64,000 nucleotides of DNA from an uncultured bacterium (lineage in GTDB: Bacteria > Cyanobacteriota > Vampirovibrionia > Gastranaerophilales > Gastranaerophilaceae): contig CAPQCU010000002.1 in NCBI GenBank assembly GCA_948684385.1, positions 124,001 to 188,000 on the forward strand, read 5' to 3'. The position numbers were made by a program, and so were the translations under genes. Of this stretch, positions 48,121 through 56,045 are shown one piece after another. Within the stretch, counting starts at the first letter, position 1; every line of letters starts with the position of its first letter. The notes beneath the pieces are model-generated. The model did no database searches, was not told where the DNA came from, and worked only from the letters and a program-made list of their open reading frames with translations.

Positions 48121-49392
48121 TCACCGCAGGAAATGCTCAACCCACCTTATCAAATCTGAAATCTCATAAGGCTTCGGAAGATACAAATCAGCTCCGGAAT
48201 CTAAAATCGCATATTTATCATGAATAGATGACGTTACAATAAATTTCGTATTTACAAACTCCTGCCCATGTTTCATTTTACGCAAAATTTCAAGCCCCGA
48301 AAGCTCATCTCCGCTATCCATGATTATTATAGACGGCTGACATGCAGACTCTGCGTCAAATTTATCTAAAACCTCATACCCCTGAAGCTCCAGAGCTGTT
48401 CTTATTAAATAACTCAAAGATTCGTCCGGTTCCTGAATAAAAACAGTCCTGTCAAACCCTTCACATAAAACAGAATCAGATGCTGATAATTTTGCTCTCT
48501 CAATTGCGTAATTTGAACCTGAAGGTATCTTTGCAAGCTTCTTTACCTCAAAAAGCTTGTCCAAAAGCAAATCAACAGAGCTTATTAAATTAAACCCTTC
48601 TACAATACCTCCAATCAAAACAGATACAAAATTAATCCGCATGCCGGCATATCTTTCGCCTTTAAGCAAAGTATAACCGCGTTTTGAATCAGCTTCAGAA
48701 TAAAATTTAGGCATTACAGTATCAAAAGCAAAAACCAGAAAAGCAGCAAGCTTTTCTGCAGTAAAACAATTTGTTACTATAACAAAATTGTTTTCATCAT
48801 ACCTGCCAAAGAAATCTGTCTCGTCAAGAGCAGATTTTGTTATTGCAACAAATGTTTGGATTAGCTTATCTGCTGCAACTTCAGTATAAATTTCAGCATA
48901 ATTTTTTAAATTCTCAAACCCTGCAAGTAAAACTGCCTGATTTTCTGAATTCAAAGCTCTTTTAAGCGTTTTTCTGACAATTTTCTGATTAGGAAGCAAA
49001 GTTGTTATATCCAGATTAGATTCTACATCACGCCTTAAATGAGCTCCAATACGGATTTTAAACTCTTCTATATTAACCGGCTCACTCAAAAAATCATCCG
49101 CACCGTTTTTCAGAACTTCAATTCTGTCTTCAGCATCCGCAGATTTTGACAACGCAATAATTACAGGTCTTGTGTCAAAAGTTAACGCCCTGATTTTCGC
49201 ACAAAATCCTGTAAGCTTTTCTTCGATGCTATCTGATACAATTATCATGTCCGGTTCGAGCTTCTGTATAGCAGAAATTGCTTCATTAAGAGCTCTTGCC
49301 ACAACTACATTCACATCCCCGTTTTCGAGAGATTTTTTGTATTTTGTTGATAATTCGACGCGCTTATCTATAATCAGGATTGTTGAGAGCAT
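48121..49392 (-). CDS. Response-regulator-like protein: REC, degenerate GGDEF, REC
   Basis: 423 residues. First receiver domain about 1-118 (ILIIDKRVEL, PDMIIVSDS, GADDFLSEPVN). The middle (about 125-285) has the GGDEF-domain pattern, but the signature is FGRYDENNFVIV, i.e. GGDEF replaced by DENNF, so no cyclase activity is expected. Second receiver about 300-420 (VFIQEPDESLS, SIIIMDSGDELSG, GADLYLPKPYEI). No output domain. The start overlaps the histidine kinase gene by 19 bases; together they form a phosphorelay unit with the PC4-like gene. Confidence 0.8.
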   Translation of the reverse strand: MLSTILIIDKRVELSTKYKKSLENGDVNVVVARALNEAISAIQKLEPDMIIVSDSIEEKLTGFCAKIRALTFDTRPVIIALSKSADAEDRIEVLKNGADDFLSEPVNIEEFKIRIGAHLRRDVESNLDITTLLPNQKIVRKTLKRALNSENQAVLLAGFENLKNYAEIYTEVAADKLIQTFVAITKSALDETDFFGRYDENNFVIVTNCFTAEKLAAFLVFAFDTVMPKFYSEADSKRGYTLLKGERYAGMRINFVSVLIGGIVEGFNLISSVDLLLDKLFEVKKLAKIPSGSNYAIERAKLSASDSVLCEGFDRTVFIQEPDESLSYLIRTALELQGYEVLDKFDAESACQPSIIIMDSGDELSGLEILRKMKHGQEFVNTKFIVTSSIHDKYAILDSGADLYLPKPYEISDLIRWVEHFLR

Positions 49393-50093
49393 TTTAACAC
49401 CTCCTCCTGATTATAAACCGGAAACTCAAGATTAAAAATTGTCCCTTTATCCGTACCGCTTTGGAGCCAAATTCTTCCAGACATTGACTCAACAAGGTTT
49501 TTAGTAATATAAAGCCCCAGCCCGTTTCCCTGAGTCTTACTAGTAAGGTGATTTTCCAGCCTTACAAATTTGTCGAAAACTTTAGCTACATCTTCTTTTT
49601 TTATCCCGACACCTTCATCTTTTACACTCACTAAAATATTGTCAGAATTTGCAAAAGCAGTTGTAATCTCAACTGTTTTACCTATTTCTGAGTATTTGCA
49701 AGCATTGTCTATAAGGTTTGTCATAATCTGCTGAAACTTATCCTCATCCAGCCTTGCCGGAGGCAAATGATTATTAAAATGCGTAACAAACTGCTTATCT
49801 TTATATTTCATAGAAAGCATTTGAATAACTTTTTGTATAGAAGTATTTACCCCAACTTCTCGCAATATCGGCTTATCCGCGTTCATTTTTGAAACAGTCA
49901 GAATATTTTCCACAAGGTTAATCAGACGATTAGACTGTTCTTCAATAATTTTAACGAACTTTTTTTTACTTTCTTCATCAAGCTTGTCCCATGAAGAAAG
50001 CAAAGTTTGAGAGAACCCCCTGATACTGGTCAGCGGGGTTCTCATTTCGTGTGAAACTGTTGATATAAATTCGTCTTGAATAGATTTATCCAT
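49374..50093 (-). CDS. Histidine kinase without sensor domain
   Basis: 239 residues. HisKA with FISTVSHEMRTPLTSIRGFSQTLL (phospho-His at about residue 15), N box FQQIMTNLIDNACKYSEIG, DEGVGIKKEDVAKVFDKFVRLE and GNGLGLYITKNLVESM. There is no transmembrane or PAS part, so it is cytoplasmic and must be regulated by a partner, possibly the double-receiver protein encoded next. It lies 2 bases after the PC4-like gene's stop on the same strand. Confidence 0.93.
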   Translation of the reverse strand: MDKSIQDEFISTVSHEMRTPLTSIRGFSQTLLSSWDKLDEESKKKFVKIIEEQSNRLINLVENILTVSKMNADKPILREVGVNTSIQKVIQMLSMKYKDKQFVTHFNNHLPPARLDEDKFQQIMTNLIDNACKYSEIGKTVEITTAFANSDNILVSVKDEGVGIKKEDVAKVFDKFVRLENHLTSKTQGNGLGLYITKNLVESMSGRIWLQSGTDKGTIFNLEFPVYNQEEVLKCSQQS

Positions 50094-50095
50094 AT

Positions 50096-50329
50096 TTATT
50101 CTTCTGTCATGAATAACTGTTTAGCTTCTTCAATCGCTTCTGACAAAACATCAAGCTGGTCAGGCGCAAAAGTTACACCTTTCTTGGTTGGAAGCCATGT
50201 AGCGCCATCATCTGTTGTATAGAAAATTCTTAAGTTGAAGTAACTTTTTCCTCTGTATTCTGAAACAGAAATTTGTAACTGCTCAGTATCAGTTCTCTGT
50301 ATGCTTGCTAATAATTTTGCTTCTGCCAT
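50096..50329 (-). CDS. PC4/p15-like single-strand DNA-binding coactivator protein
   Basis: 77 residues. ISVSEYRGKSYFNLRIFYTTDDGATWLPTKKGVTFAPDQLDVLSEAIEEA matches the PC4 fold (four strands, then a helix), with the GxSYFxLRxxY and TKKGVT elements. Bacterial PC4-like proteins bind single-stranded DNA. GGAGAGAT precedes the ATG. First gene of a unit with a histidine kinase and a double-receiver protein. Confidence 0.85.
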   Translation of the reverse strand: MAEAKLLASIQRTDTEQLQISVSEYRGKSYFNLRIFYTTDDGATWLPTKKGVTFAPDQLDVLSEAIEEAKQLFMTEE

Positions 50330-50421
50330 AATATCTCTCCTTTTTTGTATGTAAAGTGATTATAGCATATTAAAGACTCAAAGCAACTTAATAATTTTTA
50401 ACCAATTTAACACTTTGCTAG

Positions 50422-50436
50422 TCACACTAGTTGTGA
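50422..50436. promoter_or_regulatory. TCACA-CTAGT-TGTGA operator-like dyad
   Basis: 5-bp arms 31 nt upstream of the XRE gene at 50468; similar strings precede the XRE gene that starts at 12664. Confidence 0.4.
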
Positions 50437-50467
50437 TAAAGGCAGATATACAAGAAAATAATGATAC

Positions 50468-50680
50468 ATGAATAAATCGTATCTGGAAAAAGTTGCACTT
50501 AAAGTAAAAACCTTGAGAGCCCAAAAAGGACTTACTCAGGATGATTTAGGTACTAATGGTGTATCCAGACAAATGATAAGCCTATTGGAAACTTCTAAAA
50601 CAGATATAACTGTTACAAAATTAAAAATCATAGCAGATAATCTGGGTGTAAAAGTTAAAGATTTATTTGATTTTGAGTAA
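50468..50680 (+). CDS. Small XRE-type HTH regulator
   Basis: 70 residues, a minimal helix-turn-helix: VALKVKTLRAQKGLTQDDLGTNGVSRQMISLLETSKTDITVTKLKIIADNLGVKVKDLF. No Shine-Dalgarno is obvious. A dyad (50422-50436) lies upstream, so autoregulation is likely. It marks the left edge of an accessory islet that also holds a broken nuclease gene, an RHH gene and a toxin-antitoxin pair. Confidence 0.82.
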   Translation: MNKSYLEKVALKVKTLRAQKGLTQDDLGTNGVSRQMISLLETSKTDITVTKLKIIADNLGVKVKDLFDFE

Positions 50681-50684
50681 ATTT

Positions 50685-50910
50685 TTAATAGCTATAAGTC
50701 ATGCACCCTCCTTTTTTAAGAAGTTCCTGATTGATATTCAGGTTATTAAAATAAACAACACCAAGTACCCTGCCGTAAATATCTACTCCATGAAATTCAA
50801 GGTAAGCTTTTGGATTTGACGAGTAGAGTTTTTGTTATAGGCAAAAACAATTTTGAGTCATTGCCTTTGCGCATGACATCTTCGTCTGTAATATTGTGTT
50901 CGTAAGCTAA
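50685..50910 (-). pseudogene. Frameshifted thermonuclease (SNase-like) remnant
   Basis: The minus strand encodes SNPKAYLEFHGVDIYGRVLG, then VVYFNNLNINQELLKKG and MTYSY with a stop at 50685, the typical C-terminal part of SNase-like nucleases. Upstream of about 50830 this frame meets TAA, and the protein continues in another frame (AYEHNITDEDVMRKGNDSKL and then LPITKTL). No start is found. The gap 50681-51016 otherwise holds the ATGCTTA-TTA-TAAGCAT dyad (50918-50934). Confidence 0.55.
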
Positions 50911-50917
50911 TCATAAT

Positions 50918-50934
50918 ATGCTTATTATAAGCAT
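50918..50934. promoter_or_regulatory. ATGCTTA-TTA-TAAGCAT palindrome
   Basis: 7-bp perfect arms, about 85 nt upstream of the RHH gene, with an AT-rich TATATTATATAAG between them that could hold a -10. Candidate operator. Confidence 0.35.
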
Positions 50935-51016
50935 TTCATGATGTTGTGAAAAATAAAAAAACAATATATTATATAAGCGTAAACAGAATTTATTAACTTA
51001 AAATGAAAATAAAATT

Positions 51017-51184
51017 ATGTTCAAAATTGAGAAACCCGAAATGATAAACAAAACTTTTAGATTTCCTACGAAACTATTAGAAGAGTTACAAACAGTTGCT
51101 CAAAACAAAGAAATTTCACTCAATAAATTAGTAGAGCAATGCTGCCAATACGCTCTTAATCACTTAGATAATGAATTAAATTAA
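51017..51184 (+). CDS. Small ribbon-helix-helix (Arc-type) DNA-binding protein
   Basis: 55 residues: starts MFKIEKPEMINKTFRFPTKL, continues through two helices (LLEELQTVAQNKEISLNKLVEQCCQYAL) and ends HLDNELN. The KTFRFPTKLLEELQTVA strand-helix and the NKEISLNKLVEQ turn-helix are the Arc/MetJ pattern. It is too short for many ORF finders. No clear Shine-Dalgarno. It lies 54 nt before the toxin gene on the same strand and may be an independent regulator or a leftover antitoxin. Confidence 0.65.
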   Translation: MFKIEKPEMINKTFRFPTKLLEELQTVAQNKEISLNKLVEQCCQYALNHLDNELN

Positions 51185-51212
51185 CATTAAACAACTTCAC
51201 GCCTTGACTTCC

Positions 51213-51230
51213 TGTAGTAAATATACTACA
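51213..51230. promoter_or_regulatory. Operator-like palindrome TGTAGTA-AATA-TACTACA
   Basis: Perfect 7-bp arms, 8 nt before the toxin ATG at 51239, next to TTGACT (51204-51209). Probable binding site for the antitoxin. Confidence 0.6.
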
Positions 51231-51238
51231 CTTAAAAT

Positions 51239-51568
51239 ATGAAAGAAATTGAATTATATACAACTGAAAATGGCAAGTGTCCATTTATTGAATGGATTAG
51301 AAAACTTGACACAACTTACAAACTCAGAATAAACAAACGAATTGACCGGATGCGCAATGGCAATTTCGGAGATTGTAAGTCTTTGCAAAATAGCCCTTTA
51401 TCAGAACTAAGATTTAATTTCGGCAAAGGTTATCGCGTATATTTTAAAGAACTCGATAATGTTATAATCCTGATAATTGCAGGTAGTGATAAATCTGACC
51501 AGAACAAAGTAATTGAACAAGCGAATCAATACTATGAAGATTTTTTAAAAAGGAGTACAAAATTATGA
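51239..51568 (+). CDS. RelE/HigB-type toxin (phage Gp49-like family)
   Basis: 109 residues. ELYTTENGKCPFIEWIRKLDTTYKLRINKRIDRMRNGNFGDCKSLQNSPLSELRFNFGKGYRVYFKELDNVIILIIAGSDKSDQNKVIEQANQYYEDF has the order of the Gp49/HigB family: an early strand, a basic helix, then GxGYRVYF and a final SDKSxQxxxIxxA. These toxins are ribosome-dependent mRNA interferases. The antitoxin gene overlaps its end by 4 bases, with the toxin first, as is usual for HigBA. Confidence 0.9.
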   Translation: MKEIELYTTENGKCPFIEWIRKLDTTYKLRINKRIDRMRNGNFGDCKSLQNSPLSELRFNFGKGYRVYFKELDNVIILIIAGSDKSDQNKVIEQANQYYEDFLKRSTKL

Positions 51569-51864
51569 CTATAAAATTTGATGATTATCTTAACGAAGAA
51601 TTGCAAAATCCGGAGTTTCAGCAGGAATGGTTGAGACAAACGATTATTGACTACATTGAAGACGGCGATTATATCGAATTTTTCAGAGCTTTAGAACAGG
51701 TAATAAAAGCACGCACAACAGTCACACAGTTTGCAGAACAAGTCGGAATGAACAGAGTTCAGCTTGTCGACATACTGCACGGACGAACTAAAGCGCCAAG
51801 CCTTATTACTATCGGCAAAATTTTATCCGGTCTCGGCTACACGCTCGACGTAAAATCTGCCTAA
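51565..51864 (+). CDS. HTH antitoxin (HigA-like addiction module protein)
   Basis: 99 residues. N-terminal segment (KFDDYLNEELQNPEFQQEWLRQTIIDYIEDGDYIEFFRALEQVIKA) characteristic of the probable addiction-module antidote family, then an HTH (TVTQFAEQVGMNRVQLVDILHGRTKAPSLITIGKILSGLGYTLDV). It neutralises the upstream toxin and probably represses the operon at the palindrome 51213-51230. AAAGGAGT precedes the ATG inside the toxin gene. Confidence 0.9.
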   Translation: MTIKFDDYLNEELQNPEFQQEWLRQTIIDYIEDGDYIEFFRALEQVIKARTTVTQFAEQVGMNRVQLVDILHGRTKAPSLITIGKILSGLGYTLDVKSA

Positions 51865-51882
51865 TTCATACATCTTAATAAT

Positions 51883-51911
51883 TTGTCTATTCATAATCTT
51901 TGGGTTATTAT
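51883..51911 (+). promoter_or_regulatory. Sigma-70-type promoter for a probable leaderless mRNA
   Basis: TTGTCT (51883-51888), 17-bp spacer, TATTAT (51906-51911), 6 nt, ATG 51918. No Shine-Dalgarno. Confidence 0.6.
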
Positions 51912-51917
51912 AAAAGT

Positions 51918-53465
51918 ATGAATACGGGGATGATAGTAGTAGTCGATGACGAGAAAATAGTTACTTCCGCTTTTAAAACTTTATTAAAAGTCGAAGGATT
52001 TAATAATGCGCACTTTTTTAATAATCCAAAAGAAGCGCTTGAATTTTTACAAAACAATACGCCGGATTTAGTAATCTCAGATTTTCTCATGCCGGAAATG
52101 AACGGTTTAGAGTTTTTGTTAGAAGTTAAAAATCTTTATCCGGAAGTTAGTAAAATCCTGCTTACAGGTTATGCAGACAAAGAAAACGCAATCAAAGCAA
52201 TTAATGAAATCGGTTTGTACCGTTACATTGAAAAACCGTGGAACAACGATGATTTAATCATAAACATCAAAAACGGTATTGAAAGAAGCTACCTCCTGAG
52301 CGAGCTTCGTAAAAAGATTTCCGAGCTTGAAGAAGCTAAAAAGGAGCTTGAAAAATATTCACATAATCTTGAACAGATTGTCGAAGAGCGGACTGCTGAT
52401 TTAAAACAGTCAAACGCAAAACTTGAAGGGATTTTCAGCCATTGTGCTGACGGGATTATAATCATTAACGAAGACGGAATAATCGAGCAGGTAAATCCTG
52501 CCTGCGAAAGCTTAATCGGCTTAGTCGCAAGCAAAATCATCTCAACTTCTATTGATGATTATCTTACAAGCCATAAAACTTTTATTTCAAAAGAGCTTCA
52601 TAAACTTGACGAGCGCGAGCTTCTGTTAAGAGATTTCCATGTCAAAAATTTATTGAGCAGTGTTGAAACTCCGATTGAAATAAGTTTTGCAAGAATAACT
52701 TCAGATGACGAGTACAAACGTTTTGTAGGTGTAATCAGAGATGTAACCGAGCAGAAAAAGTCTGACAAGCTTCGTGATGATTTTATTGCAACGCTTACAC
52801 ACGATTTAAGAACTCCGCTTCTAGCTGCTATTCAGACTTTGACTTTCTTCTTAGAAGGCGCGCTTGGAGAGCTGGACGAAAAACAAAAGCTTCTGCTTTC
52901 AACTATGCAAAAAAGCAATGAAGATTTATTAGGACTCGTAAACGCTCTATTAGAAGTTTACAAGTATGATGCAGAAAAGCTTACGCTTACAAAAACAAAT
53001 TTCAATATTTACAACCTTGTTGAGCAGGTTTATAACGAGCTTTTACCGCTTGCTAAGTCTAAGAACATAGATTTCAAGATTGACTGCAGCGATAAAGAAC
53101 TTGAAATTTGTGCAGACAGAAGCGAGCTTAGACGGGTTGTCTGCAACCTTTGCGGAAATGCAATTAACTACACTCAAGACGGCGGAATTGTTACGATTAC
53201 GCTCAAGAGCGAAGAGAATGATTTAATATTCTCTGTTACTGACAATGGATGCGGAATTCCGCCTGAAGATATTCCAAATATGTTCCAGCGTTTTTCTCAG
53301 GGTACAAGCAAGAAACGTTCTACAGGAACAGGTTTAGGTTTGTATCTGTCACGTCAGATTATTGAATCTCATGGCGGAAAAATTTGGCTTGAAAGCAAAG
53401 TGAATAAGGGAAGTGAGTTCTCATTTTTACTTACCGATACTGTAAAAGAAAGAAGTTTGATATGA
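51918..53465 (+). CDS. Hybrid histidine kinase: REC, coiled coil, PAS, HisKA, HATPase
   Basis: 515 residues from ATG 51918. Receiver about 1-115 (VVDDEK, PDLVISDFLMPEMNG, then YIEKPWNNDD), coiled coil (about 135-175), PAS (LEGIFSHCADGIIIINEDGIIEQVNPACESLIG), HisKA with FIATLTHDLRTPLLAAIQTLTFFLEG, HATPase with LRRVVCNLCGNAINYTQDGG, DNGCGIPPEDIPNMFQRF and GTGLGLYLSRQIIESHGG. No membrane segment, so it is cytoplasmic. The next gene, a NarL-type regulator, overlaps its end by 4 bases and is the likely partner. Leaderless start. Confidence 0.93.
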   Translation: MNTGMIVVVDDEKIVTSAFKTLLKVEGFNNAHFFNNPKEALEFLQNNTPDLVISDFLMPEMNGLEFLLEVKNLYPEVSKILLTGYADKENAIKAINEIGLYRYIEKPWNNDDLIINIKNGIERSYLLSELRKKISELEEAKKELEKYSHNLEQIVEERTADLKQSNAKLEGIFSHCADGIIIINEDGIIEQVNPACESLIGLVASKIISTSIDDYLTSHKTFISKELHKLDERELLLRDFHVKNLLSSVETPIEISFARITSDDEYKRFVGVIRDVTEQKKSDKLRDDFIATLTHDLRTPLLAAIQTLTFFLEGALGELDEKQKLLLSTMQKSNEDLLGLVNALLEVYKYDAEKLTLTKTNFNIYNLVEQVYNELLPLAKSKNIDFKIDCSDKELEICADRSELRRVVCNLCGNAINYTQDGGIVTITLKSEENDLIFSVTDNGCGIPPEDIPNMFQRFSQGTSKKRSTGTGLGLYLSRQIIESHGGKIWLESKVNKGSEFSFLLTDTVKERSLI

Positions 53466-54121
53466 TAAACGTACTGCTTGTTGAAGACCACGAATTGTAT
53501 AGAATGGGGCTTTCAATGCTTCTTGATAAAGCTGAAGATATTACTCTTTGTGCTCAGGCAGCAGATGGCGCAGAAGGAATAAAAGCAGCCAGAAACCTTA
53601 ATCCGGACGTAATTCTTATGGATATCGGACTTCCAAATGTTGACGGAATTGAAGCTACCCAGAGAATTAAAGATTTCAATCCGGATGTAAAGATATTGAT
53701 TTTCACATCACGTGACAGCGAAAACGATGTGTTTGAAGCATTTAGAGCCGGAGCAGACGGTTATATTATGAAAGGTGCAACTCCTGAGCAGACCATTTCT
53801 GCAATAAAAGCGGTTAGCGAAGGTATAGGCTGGATTGACCCGAATATTGCAAAAATGGTATTTTCTAACCTGCAGAGACCTTCTACTCAGATTGTAAGCA
53901 CGCCTGAGATTAAAAAATCTCAAAACACTTACGGGCTTACAGAGAGAGAACTTGATGTTCTTGAGCTGATGGTCGAAGGGCTTTCTAACCCTCAGATTGC
54001 AGACAAGCTTATCATTACGCGTGCTACAGCGAAAGCTCACGTACACAGTATTTTACAAAAACTCTGTGTTTCTTCAAGAACACAGGCAACTGTTACAGCA
54101 ATGAAAGAAGGACTGGTTTAA
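53462..54121 (+). CDS. NarL/FixJ-family response regulator
   Basis: 219 residues. Receiver 1-120 (VLLVEDHELYRMGLSMLL, phospho-Asp in PDVILMDIGLPNVDG, Lys in GYIMKGATPEQ). LuxR-type HTH about 155-215 (YGLTERELDVLELMVEGLSNPQIADKLIITRATAKAHVHSILQKLCVSSRTQATVTAMKEGLV). It is probably phosphorylated by the hybrid kinase encoded just upstream (4-base overlap). Its stop shares a base with the ATG of the next gene. Confidence 0.95.
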   Translation: MINVLLVEDHELYRMGLSMLLDKAEDITLCAQAADGAEGIKAARNLNPDVILMDIGLPNVDGIEATQRIKDFNPDVKILIFTSRDSENDVFEAFRAGADGYIMKGATPEQTISAIKAVSEGIGWIDPNIAKMVFSNLQRPSTQIVSTPEIKKSQNTYGLTERELDVLELMVEGLSNPQIADKLIITRATAKAHVHSILQKLCVSSRTQATVTAMKEGLV

Positions 54122-55356
54122 TGTTTGAAGCTCTTGCCGGCGCTTATATGGCAATGAAAATGCATTTCAATCAGATGAAATATCCGATGATGAAACGTCA
54201 GGATAGGATTGTTGCTGAGACGATTTACAGAAACGAAGTTGATAAAGTCGGTGAAACCGAAAAGTACGAAAAAAGCCGCTTGCCGGAATCCGGTTATATG
54301 ACGGTTGCAGAGTACGAAGAAAAATCACGCGGAAAATCAAGGCTGGAAATCAGCGAACAGCTTTTGGATAAAGCTGAAATGCCTAAAGATGTAAACATGG
54401 TTTACGTTCCACAGAAAAGATTTAAGCTTGTAAAATATAACGACCCTGTCGGAAGCCCTGAGCTTACGCTTCCGAGAAAGCTGAACTTTGACCGCCAGAT
54501 TAACGCACAGGGAATAATTTCGGGAGATTATAACAGGCTTGTTTATCCTGCGGTTTATTATTATGCACAAAGTGACTGCACAAGCTGTGATTTATTTGTG
54601 ATAAATCTTGACCCTAAGCTTAACAACATTGAAAAAGTAAAAAAAGCAAATATTGTTAACCGTGAGCCGGAGCCTTTGATTTCGACTTCGAAAGACATTA
54701 CAACAAAGTTTATATTCAGAACGCTTACTCCGATTGACTTTTCAACTGACAATACAAAGCTTGTTGTAAAAGAAAAAGTCGGACACAGGCACGACGGAAT
54801 TTGGAAAACAGATTTATGGGTTTATGATTTTAAAGCCCGTGAAGCAAAAAAACTTCCGCAAATAAGAGAAGCAATTGTTGATTACTGGGCGATGTCAGGC
54901 GGGGTTGATTTTGACGAAAAACGCTGGGATATTTATCCAATGGGGTTTGATGCAAACGACGAAAACCGGATTGTACTCTGCGCTTACGCTTACACAGGTG
55001 AAGTGCCTAAATTCTTAGGAACATGGAGCATTGATGTAAATGGCGAAAACTCAAAGCTGGAGGATTTAAAAGGTAATGCTTTTCCTGTTGCAACTGTCGG
55101 CTACAGGCTTGCTCCGGAAGCTGATGTAATTCCTGTATCAGAAGTTGAGTTTGAAGCCCGTCAGGCAAAAGAACTTGAAAAAGAGAAAGCAAAAGAAGCT
55201 AAACAGGAAGAGAAATTTGATAATCAGATAAAAAAGCTTGAATATCAAAGAAAAATTCAGCAGATGGATATGGATACGATGCTCAAAATCAAAGAGCGGC
55301 GTGAGTTTATGAAAGAAAATTACAGAAAAAGCAAAGACGGACTTACAGGAAATTAG
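54121..55356 (+). CDS. Hypothetical protein, possibly beta-propeller, with charged coiled-coil end
   Basis: 411 residues. N-terminal amphipathic part (MFEALAGAYMAMKMHFNQMKYPMMKRQDRI) and a linker, then a beta-rich region (about 110-345) with YYYAQSDCTSCDLFVINLDPKLNN, DFSTDNTKLVVKEKVGHRHDGIWKTDLWVYDFKAREAKKL and YPMGFDANDENRIVLCAYAYTGEVPKFLGTWSIDVNG, in the style of WD/TolB-like propeller blades. The last 60 residues are a Lys/Glu-rich coiled coil. No signal peptide. Translationally linked to the regulator before it, so it may be part of the same signalling unit. Function unknown. Confidence 0.75.
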   Translation: MFEALAGAYMAMKMHFNQMKYPMMKRQDRIVAETIYRNEVDKVGETEKYEKSRLPESGYMTVAEYEEKSRGKSRLEISEQLLDKAEMPKDVNMVYVPQKRFKLVKYNDPVGSPELTLPRKLNFDRQINAQGIISGDYNRLVYPAVYYYAQSDCTSCDLFVINLDPKLNNIEKVKKANIVNREPEPLISTSKDITTKFIFRTLTPIDFSTDNTKLVVKEKVGHRHDGIWKTDLWVYDFKAREAKKLPQIREAIVDYWAMSGGVDFDEKRWDIYPMGFDANDENRIVLCAYAYTGEVPKFLGTWSIDVNGENSKLEDLKGNAFPVATVGYRLAPEADVIPVSEVEFEARQAKELEKEKAKEAKQEEKFDNQIKKLEYQRKIQQMDMDTMLKIKERREFMKENYRKSKDGLTGN

Positions 55357-55384
55357 TGCTTGCCGAAAATTCAGCAAGCACTAA
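55353..55384. terminator. Terminator between convergent genes
   Basis: TTAGTGCTTGC and GCAAGCACTAA (11-bp perfect arms, 10-nt loop). The TAG stop of the + strand gene lies in the left arm. Confidence 0.8.
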
Positions 55385-55393
55385 TAGTAACAA

Positions 55394-55804
55394 TTATTCT
55401 GTTTTATATTTACCCTCCGGCATAGATGCTAAATTCGCAGCATTAAAGCCTGTAAGCTCTTGTATGCTCTCTGCAGCTTTTGGCGGTTCCGCATAATCAT
55501 AATAACGTCTTTGATATTCCGCGACAGTTATTCTTTCGATTTTTCCCATCGTTTGTACCCTGCTTCCGTCAGTTTTGTAATGAACATCGCCTTCAATCTT
55601 TACATAAATAAGTTTCTTTCCGTCACCGTATTTTTGTTTCGATTCAGCTGCAGTAATCATTTTTCCGGTTAGCGGGTCGATTGTTTTAGGCTCACTATCA
55701 GTTGCTTGCAAGTTTGCGCCTTCGATTTTCTTTTTCCACTCATCCGGTGAAATTCTCTTCATACCTTGAGTTTGTCCTAAATTGTTTCCTAGTGGTCTTA
55801 ACAT
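55394..55804 (-). CDS. Hypothetical small protein
   Basis: 136 residues from ATG 55804, preceded by AAAGGAGT; a longer frame to 55831 would start inside a palindrome. No signal peptide or membrane part. LGQTQGMKRISPDEWKKKIEGANLQATDSEPKTIDPLTGKMITAAESKQKYGDGKKLIYVKIEGDVHYKTDGSRV suggests a small soluble domain followed by a flexible end. No family recognised. It lies alone between convergent and palindrome-bearing regions. Confidence 0.65.
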   Translation of the reverse strand: MLRPLGNNLGQTQGMKRISPDEWKKKIEGANLQATDSEPKTIDPLTGKMITAAESKQKYGDGKKLIYVKIEGDVHYKTDGSRVQTMGKIERITVAEYQRRYYDYAEPPKAAESIQELTGFNAANLASMPEGKYKTE

Positions 55805-55826
55805 GCTGTTACTCCTTTCGTTTAGT

Positions 55827-55860
55827 GGCATGTAACATAATGCATATTATGTTACATGCC
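55827..55860. repeat. 34-bp palindrome, first of a pair
   Basis: Arms GGCATGTAACATAAT and ATTATGTTACATGCC around GCAT. The inner 26 bp is the exact reverse complement of 56016-56041. Confidence 0.75.
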
Positions 55861-55960
55861 ACGCACGTAGACATACTTACCGAGCTAGTAATAATACTAC
55901 AAGCGGGGCTTTTTTAGCTGGATTTTAAACTACAAGTCTAAACATACAATGTAAATTTTT
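55861..55960 (+). repeat. Intergenic repeat copy 12, with two ACTACAAG cores
   Basis: ACGCACGTAGACATAC, then TAATACTACAAGCGGGGC, then GGATTTTAAACTACAAGTC. Lies between the paired palindromes. Confidence 0.65.
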
Positions 55961-56011
55961 GTAACAAAAAAGGTAAAAATACTAAAGTTTTCAAGCAAAA
56001 TGCCGATAACA

Positions 56012-56045
56012 AAAATGTAACATAATATGCATTATGTTACATTTT
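56012..56045 (-). terminator. 34-bp palindrome, second of a pair; likely prfB terminator
   Basis: Arms AAAATGTAACATAAT and ATTATGTTACATTTT around ATGC. On the minus strand it starts at the prfB stop and is followed by a T-rich tract, so it can act as an AT-rich terminator. Confidence 0.55.
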
